A DNA stretch of 64,000 nucleotides from Streptomyces sp. WZ.A104 (GTDB lineage: Bacteria; Actinomycetota; Actinomycetes; Streptomycetales; Streptomycetaceae). Both the position numbers and the translations under genes were made by a program. The stretch covers positions 1 to 64,000 of the forward strand of contig NZ_NWVL01000019.1 of assembly GCF_002382885.1 (NCBI RefSeq), in the 5' to 3' direction. Of this stretch, positions 34,654 through 44,905 are shown in pieces. Each line of letters starts with the position of its first letter. The stretch's first letter is position 1. The notes beneath the pieces were generated by a model, which was not told the DNA's origin, ran no database searches, and worked only from the letters and a program-made list of their open reading frames with translations.

Positions 34654-37275
34654 GTGAGCGAAATACCTGGGACGACGGGCGATGCCGTCGGGACGACGGG
34701 CGACGTCGTGTGGCAGAACAGCCCGCCCGGCTCGATCTACGACTACATCAGGGTCGCCTCCTTCTCGATCGGCCCCGACGGGCTGATCGAGCAGTGGAGC
34801 AGCCGGGCCGCCGGTCTGTTCGGCATGACTTCGAACGAGGCTGTCGGCCGTGACCCGGTGGAGGCCTTCATGCCCGCCGAGCTGCGCTCGGAGGGCCACC
34901 GGCGGGTCGGCGAGATCCTCGACGGCAAGGAGTGGACGGGGCTCGTCCCGTTCCGGATGCCGGGCGAGGGCGGGGCACACGGCCTCGCCGAGGTCTATGT
35001 GATGCCGAGTCTGACGGGCGACGGGGAACGGGCCGCGCTCTGCATCGTCGTGGATGTCAGAGCCCTGCGCCGCATCGAAACCGACCTCGCCGCCTCGCAA
35101 GCCATATTCGGCCAATCTCCTTTCGGCTTTGTGCTGTTCGGCACCGACTTCACCGTCGTACGGGCCAACCAGCGCTTCGCGACCGTCTTCGGCGGCGCGG
35201 CCGAGGACCACCGCGGCCGCACGGTGGAGGACTATCTGCCCCGGGGCGAGGCCGACCGGCTCTCCGCCACCCTCGAACGCGTCCTGGAGACCGGCGAGTC
35301 CGTCACCGACCTCCAGCTCGTCGGCACCGCCCCCGGCACCACCGACCGCCGCCACTGGTCCATGAACCTCTACCGGGTGCACAGCGGGGCCGGCCGCCCC
35401 GTCGGCATCGCGGGCCTGGCCACCGACGTCACCCGCCGCCACATCGCCGCCCGCGAGGCGGCCAGCGCCCGCCGCAACCTCGCCCTCCTCAACGAGGCCA
35501 GCGCCCGCATCGGCAACTCCCTCGACCTGGAGACCACCGCCCGCGAGCTCCTCGACGTCGCCGTCCCCGGCTTCTGCGACCTGGCCGCCGTCGACCTCTA
35601 CCAGGGCCTGCTCTCCGGCGAGGAGGCCGCGCCCGGCAGTTGGGCCCCCGCGCACCGCGAGTCCGCCGGAGGCTCCGCCGAGCTGCGCCGGGTCGCCCAC
35701 GCCAGCGCCGTGGCCGACGCGCTGCCCACCGCCGTGGCGGGCGGCGGCACCCCCGGCCCGGACGACGTGCCGCCCGCGCTCGGCTCCGTCCACCGCTTCC
35801 CGTTCGGCTCGCCCTGCGCCGTCGCCTTGCGCTCAGGCCGGGTCGAGGACGTCCCCGGCGACGAGATGGGCTTCGTGCAGTCGACGCTAGCCGTGCCGAT
35901 GGTCGCCCACGACACCGTCGTCGGGCTCGTCCAGTTCTCCCGTACGAAGGGCAGCGAGCCGTTCGGGGAGCGGGACCGGGCCCTGGCCACCGAACTGGCC
36001 GCCCGCGCCGCCGTCTGCATCGACAACGCCCGCCTCTACCGCCGCGAGCACGAACGCGCCCTGATCCTCCAGCGCAGCCTGCTGCCCCCCGGCGACCCCG
36101 AGGCCGCCGGGCTCGACATCGCCTGCCGCTACCTCCCCGGCAACACCGCCACCGAGGTCGGCGGCGACTGGTTCGACGTCATCGAGCTGCCCGGGCACCG
36201 CACCGCCCTCGTCGTCGGCGACGTCATGGGCCGCGGCCTGCGCGCCGCCGTCGCCATGGGCGAACTGCGCACCGCCGTCAGGACCCTGGCCCTGCTCGAC
36301 CTGGAGCCGGCCGAGGTGCTCTCCGCCCTCGACGAGGTCGCCCGCGGCCTCGGCTCCCCGGGCTGCGGCGAGCGCAACGAGGGGCTCGGCGGCAGCGGGG
36401 GAGCCCAGTGGCCCTCCCGCGCCGCGCAGAAGTCCCGCGAGGCGGACCTCTCCGAGGTGTATCTCGCCACCTGCGTGTACGCGGTCTACGACCCGGTCAC
36501 CCGGCGCTGTACGTTCGCCAACGCCGGGCACCTCCCCCCGGCGGTCGTCGAGCCCGGCCGGCCCGCCCGGCTCATCGACGTACCCCCGGGGATGCCGCTC
36601 GGCGTCGGCGGCGAGCCGTTCGAGGAGGTCGAGGTCGAACTCGCCGAGAACGCCCTGCTCACCCTCTACACCGACGGTCTGGTCGAGTCCCGGGACCAGC
36701 CGCTGGACGAGGGCCTGGCGGCCCTGCGCACCGTGCTCACCGGCCCGCAGATGCCCCTGGAGGACGCCTGCGACCACGTCCTGACCACCCTCGACACCCG
36801 GCACGGCGAGGACGACATCGCCCTGCTGATGGCCCGCATCCAGGGCCTGCCGGGGGAGGCGGTCGGGGACTGGACGCTGCCGCGCGAACCGCGCTCGGTG
36901 GGCCGCGCCCGCGAGCTGGCCCGCGCCCAGCTGCGCTCCTGGGACCTCGACGACCTGGTCGACACCACCGAACTCCTCGTCAGCGAGCTGGTCACCAACG
37001 CCCTGCGCTACGGCGAGGGCGAGATCCGGCTCCGGCTGCTGCGCGACCGCACCCTCGTCTGCGAGGTGTGGGACGCCGGACTCGTCCAGCCGCGCCGCCG
37101 CCGCGCCCGCGACACCGACGAGGGCGGGCGCGGACTCCAGCTGGTGGGCCTGCTCAGCGCCGCCTGGGGCTCGCGCCGCACCCCGCGCGGCAAGACCGTC
37201 TGGTTCGAACTGGCCCTGCCGGACGGGGCCCCGGCGGCCGAACTCTCGGTGGAGCAGCTGCTGAGCATGTACTGA
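34654..37275 (+). CDS. PAS-PAS-GAF-SpoIIE phosphatase-HATPase multidomain regulator
   Basis: A cytosolic protein of 873 residues. Two PAS-like domains (about 25-135 and 145-270) and a GAF domain (about 285-475, ending VCIDNARLYRREHERA) come first. A PP2C/SpoIIE phosphatase domain (about 490-745) has EVGGDWFDVIEL, VGDVMGRGLRAAV, FANAGHLPPAVV, LYTDGLVESRD and DDIALLMAR. A C-terminal GHKL ATPase domain has ELVTNALRYGEG and DEGGRGLQLVG. It therefore holds both the phosphatase and the kinase of a partner-switching system in one chain, with sensory input at the N-terminus. A Gly/Ser-rich insertion (GLGGSGGAQ) interrupts the phosphatase domain. GTG 34654 follows GGAGGGG. Confidence 0.92.
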   Translation: MSEIPGTTGDAVGTTGDVVWQNSPPGSIYDYIRVASFSIGPDGLIEQWSSRAAGLFGMTSNEAVGRDPVEAFMPAELRSEGHRRVGEILDGKEWTGLVPFRMPGEGGAHGLAEVYVMPSLTGDGERAALCIVVDVRALRRIETDLAASQAIFGQSPFGFVLFGTDFTVVRANQRFATVFGGAAEDHRGRTVEDYLPRGEADRLSATLERVLETGESVTDLQLVGTAPGTTDRRHWSMNLYRVHSGAGRPVGIAGLATDVTRRHIAAREAASARRNLALLNEASARIGNSLDLETTARELLDVAVPGFCDLAAVDLYQGLLSGEEAAPGSWAPAHRESAGGSAELRRVAHASAVADALPTAVAGGGTPGPDDVPPALGSVHRFPFGSPCAVALRSGRVEDVPGDEMGFVQSTLAVPMVAHDTVVGLVQFSRTKGSEPFGERDRALATELAARAAVCIDNARLYRREHERALILQRSLLPPGDPEAAGLDIACRYLPGNTATEVGGDWFDVIELPGHRTALVVGDVMGRGLRAAVAMGELRTAVRTLALLDLEPAEVLSALDEVARGLGSPGCGERNEGLGGSGGAQWPSRAAQKSREADLSEVYLATCVYAVYDPVTRRCTFANAGHLPPAVVEPGRPARLIDVPPGMPLGVGGEPFEEVEVELAENALLTLYTDGLVESRDQPLDEGLAALRTVLTGPQMPLEDACDHVLTTLDTRHGEDDIALLMARIQGLPGEAVGDWTLPREPRSVGRARELARAQLRSWDLDDLVDTTELLVSELVTNALRYGEGEIRLRLLRDRTLVCEVWDAGLVQPRRRRARDTDEGGRGLQLVGLLSAAWGSRRTPRGKTVWFELALPDGAPAAELSVEQLLSMY

Positions 37276-37280
37276 GCCCG

Positions 37281-37997
37281 TTACGCCGACCCGGCTTTCA
37301 GAGCTGCCAGCCGCGCCTCCACCTCCGCGCCGGCGCCCAGGCTGTCCAGCTGCTCGAACTGGGCGTCCAGCGAGGAGGCGGCCAGCTCCTGCTTGCCCAG
37401 CGCCTTCGCCTCCTCGCGCCGCACCTTGTCCTCGAAGCGGCTCAGCTCGCTCGTCGGGTCGAGGATGTCGATGCTCTTCACCGCGTCCATCATCCGGTTC
37501 TGCGCCTGAGCGGACTTGGCACGCGCCACCAGCTCATCGCGCTTGGCCTTCAGCTCGGACAGCTTGGTCTTCATCTGGTCGAGCCCCGTCCTGAGCCTGT
37601 CCACCACCTCGGACTGCGAGGCGATGGTCGGCTCCGCCGTCCTCGCCTCCTGCTCCGACCGGAGCTGGCGGCCCAGCGCGACCTTGGCCAGGTTGTCGAA
37701 CTTGTCGGCCTCCGCCGCCGACCCCGCCCCGCGCAGCTCGTCGGCCTTCCGGCTCGCGGCCAGAGCCTTGCCGCCCCACTCGGCGGCCGCCTCGACGTCC
37801 TCCTTGTGGTCCTGCTCCATCAGCCGGAGGTTGCCGATGGTCGACGCGACCGCCTGCTCGGCCTCCGCGATGTTGTTCGTGTAGTCCCGGATCAGCTGGT
37901 CCAGCATCTTCTGCGGGTCCTCGGCCTGGTCGAGGAGGGCGTTGACGTTGGCCTTCGCCAGCTGGGTGACGCGGCCGAGGACGGTCTGCTTGGTCAT
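37281..37997 (-). CDS. pspA: PspA/IM30 family membrane stress protein
   Basis: A protein of 238 residues, mostly coiled coil: VTQLAKANVNALLDQAEDPQKMLDQLIRDY at the N-terminus, then long heptads, ending ARLAALKAG. This is the PspA/Vipp1 pattern that binds and stabilises the membrane under stress. ATG 37997 follows AAGGAGCC. It lies 100 bases downstream of the TPM-domain gene on the same strand; the two are commonly neighbours in actinobacteria. Confidence 0.92.
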   Translation of the reverse strand: MTKQTVLGRVTQLAKANVNALLDQAEDPQKMLDQLIRDYTNNIAEAEQAVASTIGNLRLMEQDHKEDVEAAAEWGGKALAASRKADELRGAGSAAEADKFDNLAKVALGRQLRSEQEARTAEPTIASQSEVVDRLRTGLDQMKTKLSELKAKRDELVARAKSAQAQNRMMDAVKSIDILDPTSELSRFEDKVRREEAKALGKQELAASSLDAQFEQLDSLGAGAEVEARLAALKAGSA

Positions 37998-38097
37998 GGA
38001 AACGGCTCCTTGCGTGTGTCGAGATCTCTGGTGCGGGTGACGGGATGAGGCCAGGCCGGGCCGGAAGCGGCCGCCGCCGCACAGGCCCCCGGGTGGG

Positions 38098-40188
38098 TCA
38101 GAAGCGACCGCCACCGCCCCGGCGGCCGCGCGTCCCGCCCCCGCCGAAGCTGCCCGGCCCGCCGCCCATACCGCCGCCCCTGCCGCCCCCGCCGAACAGC
38201 CCGCCGAGGATGATGCCGCCGAGCACCGCCCCGCCCATACCGCCGCCCCCGCCCCGCACGGCTCCCGGCCCCAGACGCCCGCCGAAGCCGCGGACGTCCT
38301 GCTCGGCCAGGCTCAGCGCCTGCCCGGCCAGCGCGTCCGCCTGGCGCGCCTCGGTCAGCGCCGACCTGACGTCCGTGCTCGCCAGCTCCCGGGCCCGCTC
38401 CCACCGCCGCTGCGCCTCGGCGAGCCGGGTACGGGCCTGGCTGCCGACCGCGCCCCGGTTGGTGGTGACGTAGTCGGCCGCCGCCCCGATCGCGGACCGG
38501 GCGGTGAGCATCGCCTGATCGAGGAGGGTGCGGGCCTTGGCCTCGCCCCGCTCCTGCTCCCGCGCGCCGGCCAGCGCCTCGTCCAGGGCCGCGTCCGCCT
38601 CCTCCACCCGGCGCAGCGCGTCGACCGGGTCGTACGGGCCCGCCGCCATCGCGCCCCGGACGTCGGCGAGCACCGCCTCGGCGCGGGCGATCCGGCCGCG
38701 CAGACCGGCGGTCGACGCGCCCCCGGCGGTGCCTTCCAGCAGCCCGCCCGCGTCCGCGAGGTCGGTGTCCGTCTCGGTGAGCGCGGCGGGCAGCTTCCCG
38801 GCCGCCTCGCCCAGCTCCGCCGCCCGCCGGTCCACCGAGTCCAGCAGCGTGCCCGCCTGCCCCACCGCGCCCTCGGCGGCCCGGATGTACACCGCGGCCC
38901 GGGAGTTCTCGCCCGCGTCGACCGCCGTACGGGCCTGGTCCACGGCCGAGGTGGCGAAGACGAGCCGGTCCTCGGCCTGTTCGATGTCGGCCGCGGCGGG
39001 TGCGGCGGCGCCTTCCCCGTACCGCTCGCGCAGTCCGCCGACGCCCGTCTCCGCCGCCGACACCCGCCCGGCGAGCTCGCGGTAGGTGGCGTCCACGGCG
39101 GCCAGCGCCTGCGGAGCGGTGCGTTCCAGGGCGCGCAGCCGGTCGAAGTCCGCGGAGACGGTGTCGAGCCTCTCGTTCGCGGCCGCGCACCGGGTGAGGA
39201 TCTCCTTCAGCATCCGGCGGCGGGTCGCGTCGTCCTCGGGGAAGGCGTCGTCGAGCTGCTGGCGCAACCGGAACGACTGCGTCAGCTCGTCCTTCGCCCG
39301 CGCGACGGCCTCGGTGAAGGGCTTCGCCGCCTCCTCGCCGAACTGGGCGGTCGCGAAACCCAGTTCCTCCTCGCTGGTGCGTACCGCGTCGTCGGTGTCC
39401 ACCAGCACCTCCTTGGCCCTCTCGTCCAGCTCCGGGAGCGGCGTCGGCGGCTCCGGAGCGCCGCCCGCCTCCCCGCCCCGCCCCCAGCCGGTCGCTGCCG
39501 GGGTGGTGCGGGTCGTCGTACGCCGTTTGCGCCGGGTGTACGCGTAGAGGGCGACCGCGCCCGCGCCTCCGACGACCGCCACCGGCAGGATGAGGTCGCC
39601 CGCGCTCGTGCTGGAGCCGCCCGTTCCGGGGTCGGCGGGGCCCGGGGTGACAGTGGGGGCGGTCACGGGACGTCCGCCCAGCACGGCCACGAATCCGTTC
39701 GCCGCCCCGATCGCGGCCCCCGCCCAGTCGTTCTCCCGCAGCGCGGGTTCGACGGCGGTGCCCGCCACCTCCCGCAGCTGCCCGTCCGTGAGCCGGGAGT
39801 CCGCGTCGACGGAGTAGGCGTACTGCCGGTCGTGGGTGGCGACGGACAGCAGCACGTCGTCCTGGCCCAGGCCGTTGCGGTCGGCGGTCTCGTTGCTCCA
39901 GGTCTGCGCGGACCGGCCGGAGAAATCGCGTACGTACACCACGAAGAGCTGGATGCGCTGTTCCGCGTAGAGCCGGTCGAGGGCGTCCTCCACCTGTGCC
40001 GTCCGGTCGCGCAGGGCCCCGACCCGGTCGGTGATCTGCCCGTCCCGGGACAGCTCGACGGGGTCGTCGGCGCGGGCGTCGCCGGCGGGCAGCGCGAGCC
40101 AGCAGACGGCGGCCAGCGTGGCGAGGAGGCCGGTGAGCAGGGCCCTGCCGGGTGCGGCGGGCCGGGGCCGCGACCGTACGGAAGACAT
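38098..40188 (-). CDS. TPM-domain membrane protein with coiled-coil region and Gly-rich tail
   Basis: A protein of 696 residues. A signal peptide (LLTGLLATLAAVCWLALPAGDARA) leads to an extracellular TPM domain (about 40-190: ITDRVGALRDRTAQVEDALDRLYAEQ, FVVYVRDFSGRSAQTW). One membrane helix (ILPVAVVGGAGAVALYAY) follows, then a long cytoplasmic helical region of about 400 residues. The tail is almost pure Gly/Arg/Met and ends GGGGRF. TPM proteins are linked to membrane quality control, and the PspA gene lies just downstream. ATG 40188 has no clear ribosome site; a TAGCCT hexamer lies upstream, so a leaderless or weakly initiated message is possible. Confidence 0.85.
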   Translation of the reverse strand: MSSVRSRPRPAAPGRALLTGLLATLAAVCWLALPAGDARADDPVELSRDGQITDRVGALRDRTAQVEDALDRLYAEQRIQLFVVYVRDFSGRSAQTWSNETADRNGLGQDDVLLSVATHDRQYAYSVDADSRLTDGQLREVAGTAVEPALRENDWAGAAIGAANGFVAVLGGRPVTAPTVTPGPADPGTGGSSTSAGDLILPVAVVGGAGAVALYAYTRRKRRTTTRTTPAATGWGRGGEAGGAPEPPTPLPELDERAKEVLVDTDDAVRTSEEELGFATAQFGEEAAKPFTEAVARAKDELTQSFRLRQQLDDAFPEDDATRRRMLKEILTRCAAANERLDTVSADFDRLRALERTAPQALAAVDATYRELAGRVSAAETGVGGLRERYGEGAAAPAAADIEQAEDRLVFATSAVDQARTAVDAGENSRAAVYIRAAEGAVGQAGTLLDSVDRRAAELGEAAGKLPAALTETDTDLADAGGLLEGTAGGASTAGLRGRIARAEAVLADVRGAMAAGPYDPVDALRRVEEADAALDEALAGAREQERGEAKARTLLDQAMLTARSAIGAAADYVTTNRGAVGSQARTRLAEAQRRWERARELASTDVRSALTEARQADALAGQALSLAEQDVRGFGGRLGPGAVRGGGGGMGGAVLGGIILGGLFGGGGRGGGMGGGPGSFGGGGTRGRRGGGGRF

Positions 40189-40398
40189 CACGTTTGCGAG
40201 GCTATGTTCCGTTGTGCACCCTCGCGACCCGGCGCGAGGCACCTCCCGCTTCCCCGCCCGCCCACCGGCCGCGTCGGCTGTTCGCATGAACGGGCGCGGT
40301 AAAGGAGGGGCCCGTGCGCGTGTGAGCGGCGGCGGACACCACGCGTCGTCGTCAGATGGGGCGGACGCGGCGCAGGGACCGGAGCCCGGAGGTGACGA

Positions 40399-41925
40399 GT
40401 GGCAGGCCTTCAGCTGTCGGTCGTCGTGCCATGCTTCAACGAGGCCGAGGTCATCGAGTCCTTCCACGCCGCGCTGCTCACCGTCCTGGACCCGCTCGGC
40501 AGCACCTTCGAGGTCTGTTACGTGGACGACGGCAGCCGCGACCGGACCCGTCCGCTGCTGAGCGCCATTGCCGCCCGGGACCCCCGTGTCCACTACACCG
40601 CCTTCAGCCGCAACTTCGGCAAGGAGGCCGCCATGCTCGCCGGTCTCCGTATGTCGCAAGGGGCGGCCGTGGTGATCATGGACGCCGACCTCCAGCACCC
40701 GCCCGAGCTGATCCCCCGCATGCTGGAGCTGCACCGGCACGGCTACGACCAGGTCATCCCGCGCCGCGACCGCACGGGCGACGGCATGCTCCGCAGCACG
40801 CTCAGCCACACCTACTACGCACTCGTCCGGCGCTGCATGGACGTCGAACTCATCGACGGCACGGGGGACTTCCGGCTGCTGTCCCGGCGGGCGGTGGAGA
40901 GCGTCCTGTCCCTGCCCGAGAGCAACCGCTTCTCCAAGGGGATCTTCTCCTGGATCGGCTTCGACACGGTCAGCTTCCGCTACCGCAACAGCAGGCGTGC
41001 CGCCGGAGAGTCGAAGTGGGGCGGCAAACGCCTGCTGAACTACGGCATCGACGGACTCCTCTCCTTCAACAACCGGCCGCTGCGGCTCGCGATCTACGCC
41101 GGTTTCTGGGTCTTCGTCTCGGCCCTGGCCTACGCACTGTGGACGGTCGTGCGGGTCGTTGTGCACGGCGTGGACACCCCCGGCTACGCCACCCTGCTCA
41201 CCGCCGTCGTCGCGCTCAGCGGCATCCAGCTGGTGACGCTCGGCGTCATCGGGGAGTACGTGGGCCGCATCTACCACGAGGCGAAGCACCGCCCGCCGTA
41301 TGTGGTGCGGGAGACGGACGCGACGTGCCGGCCCCTGCCGGCGGGCCCGGGGCCGTACTCGGGGGGTCCGGGGCCGTACATACTGACGGGCGGGCCCGTC
41401 GGTATCCCCACCCGGGCCGAACCGGTCGGCCCGCTCGACCCGGGCGGCGGAGCGCCGGGCCGGGCCCGTACGGCTCGTCAGTTCGCCAGCTTCGTCCTCA
41501 TCGGCTGCGTCAACACCGCTGTCTACCTCGGCGTCTACGTCGCGCTGAACCGCTGGATCCCCTATCTGACCGCCCACGCCGTCGGTTACGCGGTCAGCAT
41601 CGTGTGCTCGTTCCTGCTCAACTCCTACGTCACCTGCCGGACGCAGCCCACCTGGCAGGCATTCCTGCGCTTCCCGCTCTCCAGCCTGGTCAACCTGGTG
41701 GCGTCCGGGGCACTGCTCTACGGCGCGGTCAGTGGCCTCGGGATGGACAAGAACCTCGCCGCGCTGGCGGCCGGGGTCATCGTGACACCGATCTCGTTCC
41801 TGCTGGCCCGCTGGGCGATCACCTCGGGCCAGGCCGAGGCCGCCGCCTCCGTACCGGACCACGCGGACCACGCGGTGCGCCCGGTGCCTACATCGCTGCC
41901 CACCCGCCCGACCGAGGACGGGTGA
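40399..41925 (+). CDS. GtrB-type glycosyltransferase fused to GtrA flippase domain
   Basis: A membrane protein of 508 residues. The N-terminal GT2 domain has [25 protein letters not shown] and [13 protein letters not shown], then two helices after residue 230 ([39 protein letters not shown]). This is the GtrB/DPM1-like polyprenyl-phosphate glycosyltransferase. A Pro/Gly linker (about 315-355) leads to a GtrA-like four-helix domain ([19 protein letters not shown] to [12 protein letters not shown]). GtrB makes undecaprenyl-phosphate sugar and GtrA is thought to flip it; usually they are separate genes. GTG 40399 follows GGAGG. The next gene starts six bases downstream. Confidence 0.9.
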   Translation: MAGLQLSVVVPCFNEAEVIESFHAALLTVLDPLGSTFEVCYVDDGSRDRTRPLLSAIAARDPRVHYTAFSRNFGKEAAMLAGLRMSQGAAVVIMDADLQHPPELIPRMLELHRHGYDQVIPRRDRTGDGMLRSTLSHTYYALVRRCMDVELIDGTGDFRLLSRRAVESVLSLPESNRFSKGIFSWIGFDTVSFRYRNSRRAAGESKWGGKRLLNYGIDGLLSFNNRPLRLAIYAGFWVFVSALAYALWTVVRVVVHGVDTPGYATLLTAVVALSGIQLVTLGVIGEYVGRIYHEAKHRPPYVVRETDATCRPLPAGPGPYSGGPGPYILTGGPVGIPTRAEPVGPLDPGGGAPGRARTARQFASFVLIGCVNTAVYLGVYVALNRWIPYLTAHAVGYAVSIVCSFLLNSYVTCRTQPTWQAFLRFPLSSLVNLVASGALLYGAVSGLGMDKNLAALAAGVIVTPISFLLARWAITSGQAEAAASVPDHADHAVRPVPTSLPTRPTEDG

Positions 41926-41931
41926 CCGCCG

Positions 41932-43491
41932 ATGCCCGAGCACGTTCCCGGAACGACCGCCCCGGAACGGCCTGAGGGCCAGGACGCGCGGCAGCTGAGA
42001 GGGAAGGGCAGGGGAAGGGGAAAGGGCAGGACCAGGGGCAACGGGAACGGCAACGGGGGTGCGCAGGGCCGCCCGTGGACCGCTCTCTGGGTGACCGCCC
42101 TGGCGCTCCCGCCGCTGTCCCTGCTCGCCGCGGCGTCCTGGTTCGGCCGGTGGGTGAGGCCCAGCGCCGACGACTGGTGCTTCCTGCCTGTCGTACGGGA
42201 CGACGGCATCGCGGGAATCGTCGGGAAGTTCTACTTCGACGACAACGGCCGCGTCGCCAACGCTCTCATGGTCGGCGCCTACGCGAAGTTCCAGGTGGCG
42301 GGCCACCAGTGGTTCCCACTGGTCAGCGGGGCCCTGGTGCTCGCGGTCCTGTGGGCCGTGGCCGTCGTGGCACTGCGCCGGGCCCGGCTGAGCACTCCGC
42401 GCGGCCTGCCGCTCCTGCTCGCTGCCATGGTCACGGCGCTGTTCCTGTTCGTCACCCCGAACACGTACAAGACGTTCTACTGGCCCGCCGCCTCGGTCTC
42501 GCACACCCTGCCACCGGTCCTGGCCTGCGCGGCCCTGATCCCGCTGCTGCTGGCCCGTACTCGTCGGGGCAGGGCGGCCGCGGTGGCCGTGGCGCTCCTC
42601 ATGTCCGCCTTCCTCGCCACGCTGTCCGAGGAGACGGCGATCGTGGTGGTGATGGTGCTGGTGGCCGCCCTGCTCCTGAGCGGCCGCGTCGTTCCCGCCC
42701 CTGACCGGGCCTTCGTCCGCCTGTGGTGCGCGGCGGGCATCGCCGGGACCGTGGTCGGGGCCCTCGTCCTCATCACCTCCCCCGGCTCGACCAACCGCCG
42801 GAACCGGTTCGGGGCGGAGACGACGTCGCTGCTGGCCCCCGAGTCGCTCGCCGCGTCGCTGCGCGGCTTCGCCGAGATCACCGTCACCGTCGCCGCGACC
42901 TGGCAGTACGTGGGCGCGGTCGCGGCAGGCGTACTGCTCGGCCTGCTGTGCGCCCGCTCGGACGGCAGGGCACCCCGCCCGCCGGCGCACTGGCCCCTGC
43001 TGACCGCCGCCGGATTGCTCACGCTCCTGTCCTCCGGCTACCTCTGCACGGTCATCGCCTACCCGGTCTTCCAGGACCGGGTGAGCGACCCGAGCGCCAA
43101 CCGGTTGTGGAACGACTACCTCCTGCTGTACGTCATCCTGCTGGTCGGCGTCGGCACCCTCCTGGGCCTCGCGGTCCGCCGCCGCGCATGGCGCACCGCC
43201 CCGGTGAAGGCAGGGGCCGCCGCGCTGTGCGTGCTGGTCTGCTTCGGTCCGGCGGTCGCGCTGCTCAACCTGGACACGAACATGCGCGCGCGGGCCGAGA
43301 AGTGGGACGCCCAGGACCGCCGCCTGCGGGAGGGAGCGGCGGCGGGCGAACGAGTCCTCCCCTACGAGCGACTGGTCATCAGCGGCACCCTGGAGCCCTT
43401 CAGCAAGGGGGGCCGCAGCTACTGGCCGGGCGGATGCGTCGCCGACTTCTATGGGCTGGACCGCGTCACGGACGGGGCCAGGAACCCCTGA
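41932..43491 (+). CDS. Polytopic membrane protein, probable GT-C-like glycosyltransferase (DUF6056-like)
   Basis: A protein of 519 residues with about ten membrane helices after a basic Gly/Arg/Asn-rich N-terminus. A first-loop acidic motif (RPSADDWCFLPVV) and a following FYFDDNGRVANALM segment resemble the acidic loops of GT-C enzymes that use lipid-linked sugars. It lies six bases behind the GtrB-GtrA fusion gene, so it is the natural candidate for the third component that transfers the flipped sugar to an outer acceptor. The acceptor is unknown. Confidence 0.75.
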   Translation: MPEHVPGTTAPERPEGQDARQLRGKGRGRGKGRTRGNGNGNGGAQGRPWTALWVTALALPPLSLLAAASWFGRWVRPSADDWCFLPVVRDDGIAGIVGKFYFDDNGRVANALMVGAYAKFQVAGHQWFPLVSGALVLAVLWAVAVVALRRARLSTPRGLPLLLAAMVTALFLFVTPNTYKTFYWPAASVSHTLPPVLACAALIPLLLARTRRGRAAAVAVALLMSAFLATLSEETAIVVVMVLVAALLLSGRVVPAPDRAFVRLWCAAGIAGTVVGALVLITSPGSTNRRNRFGAETTSLLAPESLAASLRGFAEITVTVAATWQYVGAVAAGVLLGLLCARSDGRAPRPPAHWPLLTAAGLLTLLSSGYLCTVIAYPVFQDRVSDPSANRLWNDYLLLYVILLVGVGTLLGLAVRRRAWRTAPVKAGAAALCVLVCFGPAVALLNLDTNMRARAEKWDAQDRRLREGAAAGERVLPYERLVISGTLEPFSKGGRSYWPGGCVADFYGLDRVTDGARNP

Positions 43492-43762
43492 GGCCGGCAG
43501 CTGTCGGGGTCCGTCGATGCCCGAGGTTCGGGGGATCTCCGGCCGCGGATCTCTGGCTGCTGAGAGCCGATGGCCCACAAACGCGCCGGTCTCCGGCGGG
43601 CAGGTGTCCGGCAGCGCCCTTGCGTCTCGATCGGAACCTTGGTGTGCCAGGGGTTACCGGCGCAGCTCGCCGTCCCAGTGCTGTGACCGGGATGGTTCAC
43701 CGTGGTCGGGAGACGGCTCACGGGGCGAGCGCGGTCCGCGGGGCGACTGGTATTACTGGTGC

Positions 43763-44149
43763 ATGCAGGAAGAGCAGGAAGAGACCGCGCGGTCCGCGAT
43801 CGACACGTTCATCTCCGCGTTCAACGCCTCGGACGACAGCTATGTGACTGCGCTGCTCTCCCAGGCCCTCACCTCGGACGTGGTCTTCTGGGGACCGTTG
43901 GGTCGCAGTGAGGGGATCGAGGCGGTCGAGCGGTTCGTGCTGGACATCCGGCGCCACCCCGCGGGGACCGGCACGATGGTGCGCTGTTCGGCGGTGGACA
44001 TGCCGGACGAGTGGGCCCGGTACCAGTGGGTCTTCACGACGCCGGACGGAGGCCCCCGCCTGGCGGGAACGGACGTCGTCCATCTGCGTCGGAGCCTCAT
44101 CGACCAGGTCATCGTCTTCGCGGGGGAGATCGGGCCGTCCGCCTCCTGA
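43763..44149 (+). CDS. SnoaL/NTF2-like small protein
   Basis: A protein of 128 residues: helices TARSAIDTFISAFNASDD, then strands VVFWGPLGRSEGIEAVERFV, TMVRCSAVDMPDEWARYQWVF and a last strand LIDQVIVFAGE. The cone-like fold is shared by SnoaL cyclases, ketosteroid isomerases and many unknowns. TATTAC lies just before ATG 43763, with no ribosome site, so the message may be leaderless. Function unknown. Confidence 0.7.
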   Translation: MQEEQEETARSAIDTFISAFNASDDSYVTALLSQALTSDVVFWGPLGRSEGIEAVERFVLDIRRHPAGTGTMVRCSAVDMPDEWARYQWVFTTPDGGPRLAGTDVVHLRRSLIDQVIVFAGEIGPSAS

Positions 44150-44890
44150 GTCGTTCTCCTCCGGCGCCGTCCTCCTCCTGAACCGGCCCCGTCCGGGGCC
44201 TCGGGTCTGCCCAGCCGAGATCATCTTCACTACGCTTCGGTCGTCCCGTGCGGAGGTCGTCCGCCCCGGCCGCACGCGGGTGGTCTGCCGGTGCGATCTG
44301 CTGATGGTGGACGCCGAGGGCTCTGCGGCCGGGCACGTCAGTCGACACAGAGCTCGTTGCCCTGGATGTCCTGCATCACGAGGCGGGATCCGTTCTCCTC
44401 GTCGGCCTCCATGACCCGCACACACACCAGTGGGAGGCTCCATGGCCGGTTCCTGCGGACCGTGTACACCGGACCATGCACACCGGACCGTCTCCATGCC
44501 CTGGCGCAGTGGAACCGTGACCAGCTCGCCGAAGGCGCGAGGGCTCAGCGCGTAGAACGGGTTATCCAGGCGCGGCTCCGACGCCGTGATCACACCAGCC
44601 ACGCCCGGAGCGTCTCAGCTCGCCGGTCGGCCTGCGTGCCTTTCACGGCTGACGGTCGGCCCGCTTCCGTCGCCTCCCGGGCGGGTGTCTCCGGCCACCG
44701 CGCTGGCCATCCTGCAACGGAACGTCGACTACCTGCTGGAAGGCGGGTCCGACCGCAACTGACTCCTCAGCTCCGGGCGACAGGCGCGCACCAGTTCCAG
44801 TGGCAGCCTGCTCAAAGTGGATTCGGAGTCACGGAGCATCGCTTAGGGGGCCGTACGACCAGAGGCGTACGCCTAAATGTCCCATAGTTT
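44150..44890. other. Gene-poor stretch with decayed reading frames
   Basis: No complete gene was found. Besides the VOC remnant, a minus-strand frame starting near 44602 (MAGVITASEPRLDNPFYALS) reads for about 40 residues and then loses coding character. A plus-strand tail near 44700-44763 reads LAILQRNVDYLLEGGSDRN before a stop. The pattern suggests several eroded genes. Confidence 0.4.
44338..44430 (-). pseudogene. C-terminal remnant of a VOC/glyoxalase-family gene
   Basis: The minus strand reads RVMEADEENGSRLVMQDIQG then NELCVD and a stop at 44340-44338. The ending M-D-GNE-CV is the classic C-terminus of glyoxalase/bleomycin-resistance proteins. The sequence 5' to it does not continue as this family, so only the tail is left. 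Confidence 0.55.
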
Positions 44891-44905
44891 GATGCTTTCA
44901 GGTCA

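Noticed and set aside
38098..43578. Very long minus-strand frame across the GtrB-GtrA and membrane protein region
   Set aside because: Only the part from 40188 down has protein-like content (TPM domain). The rest is a shadow of the plus-strand genes in high-GC DNA.
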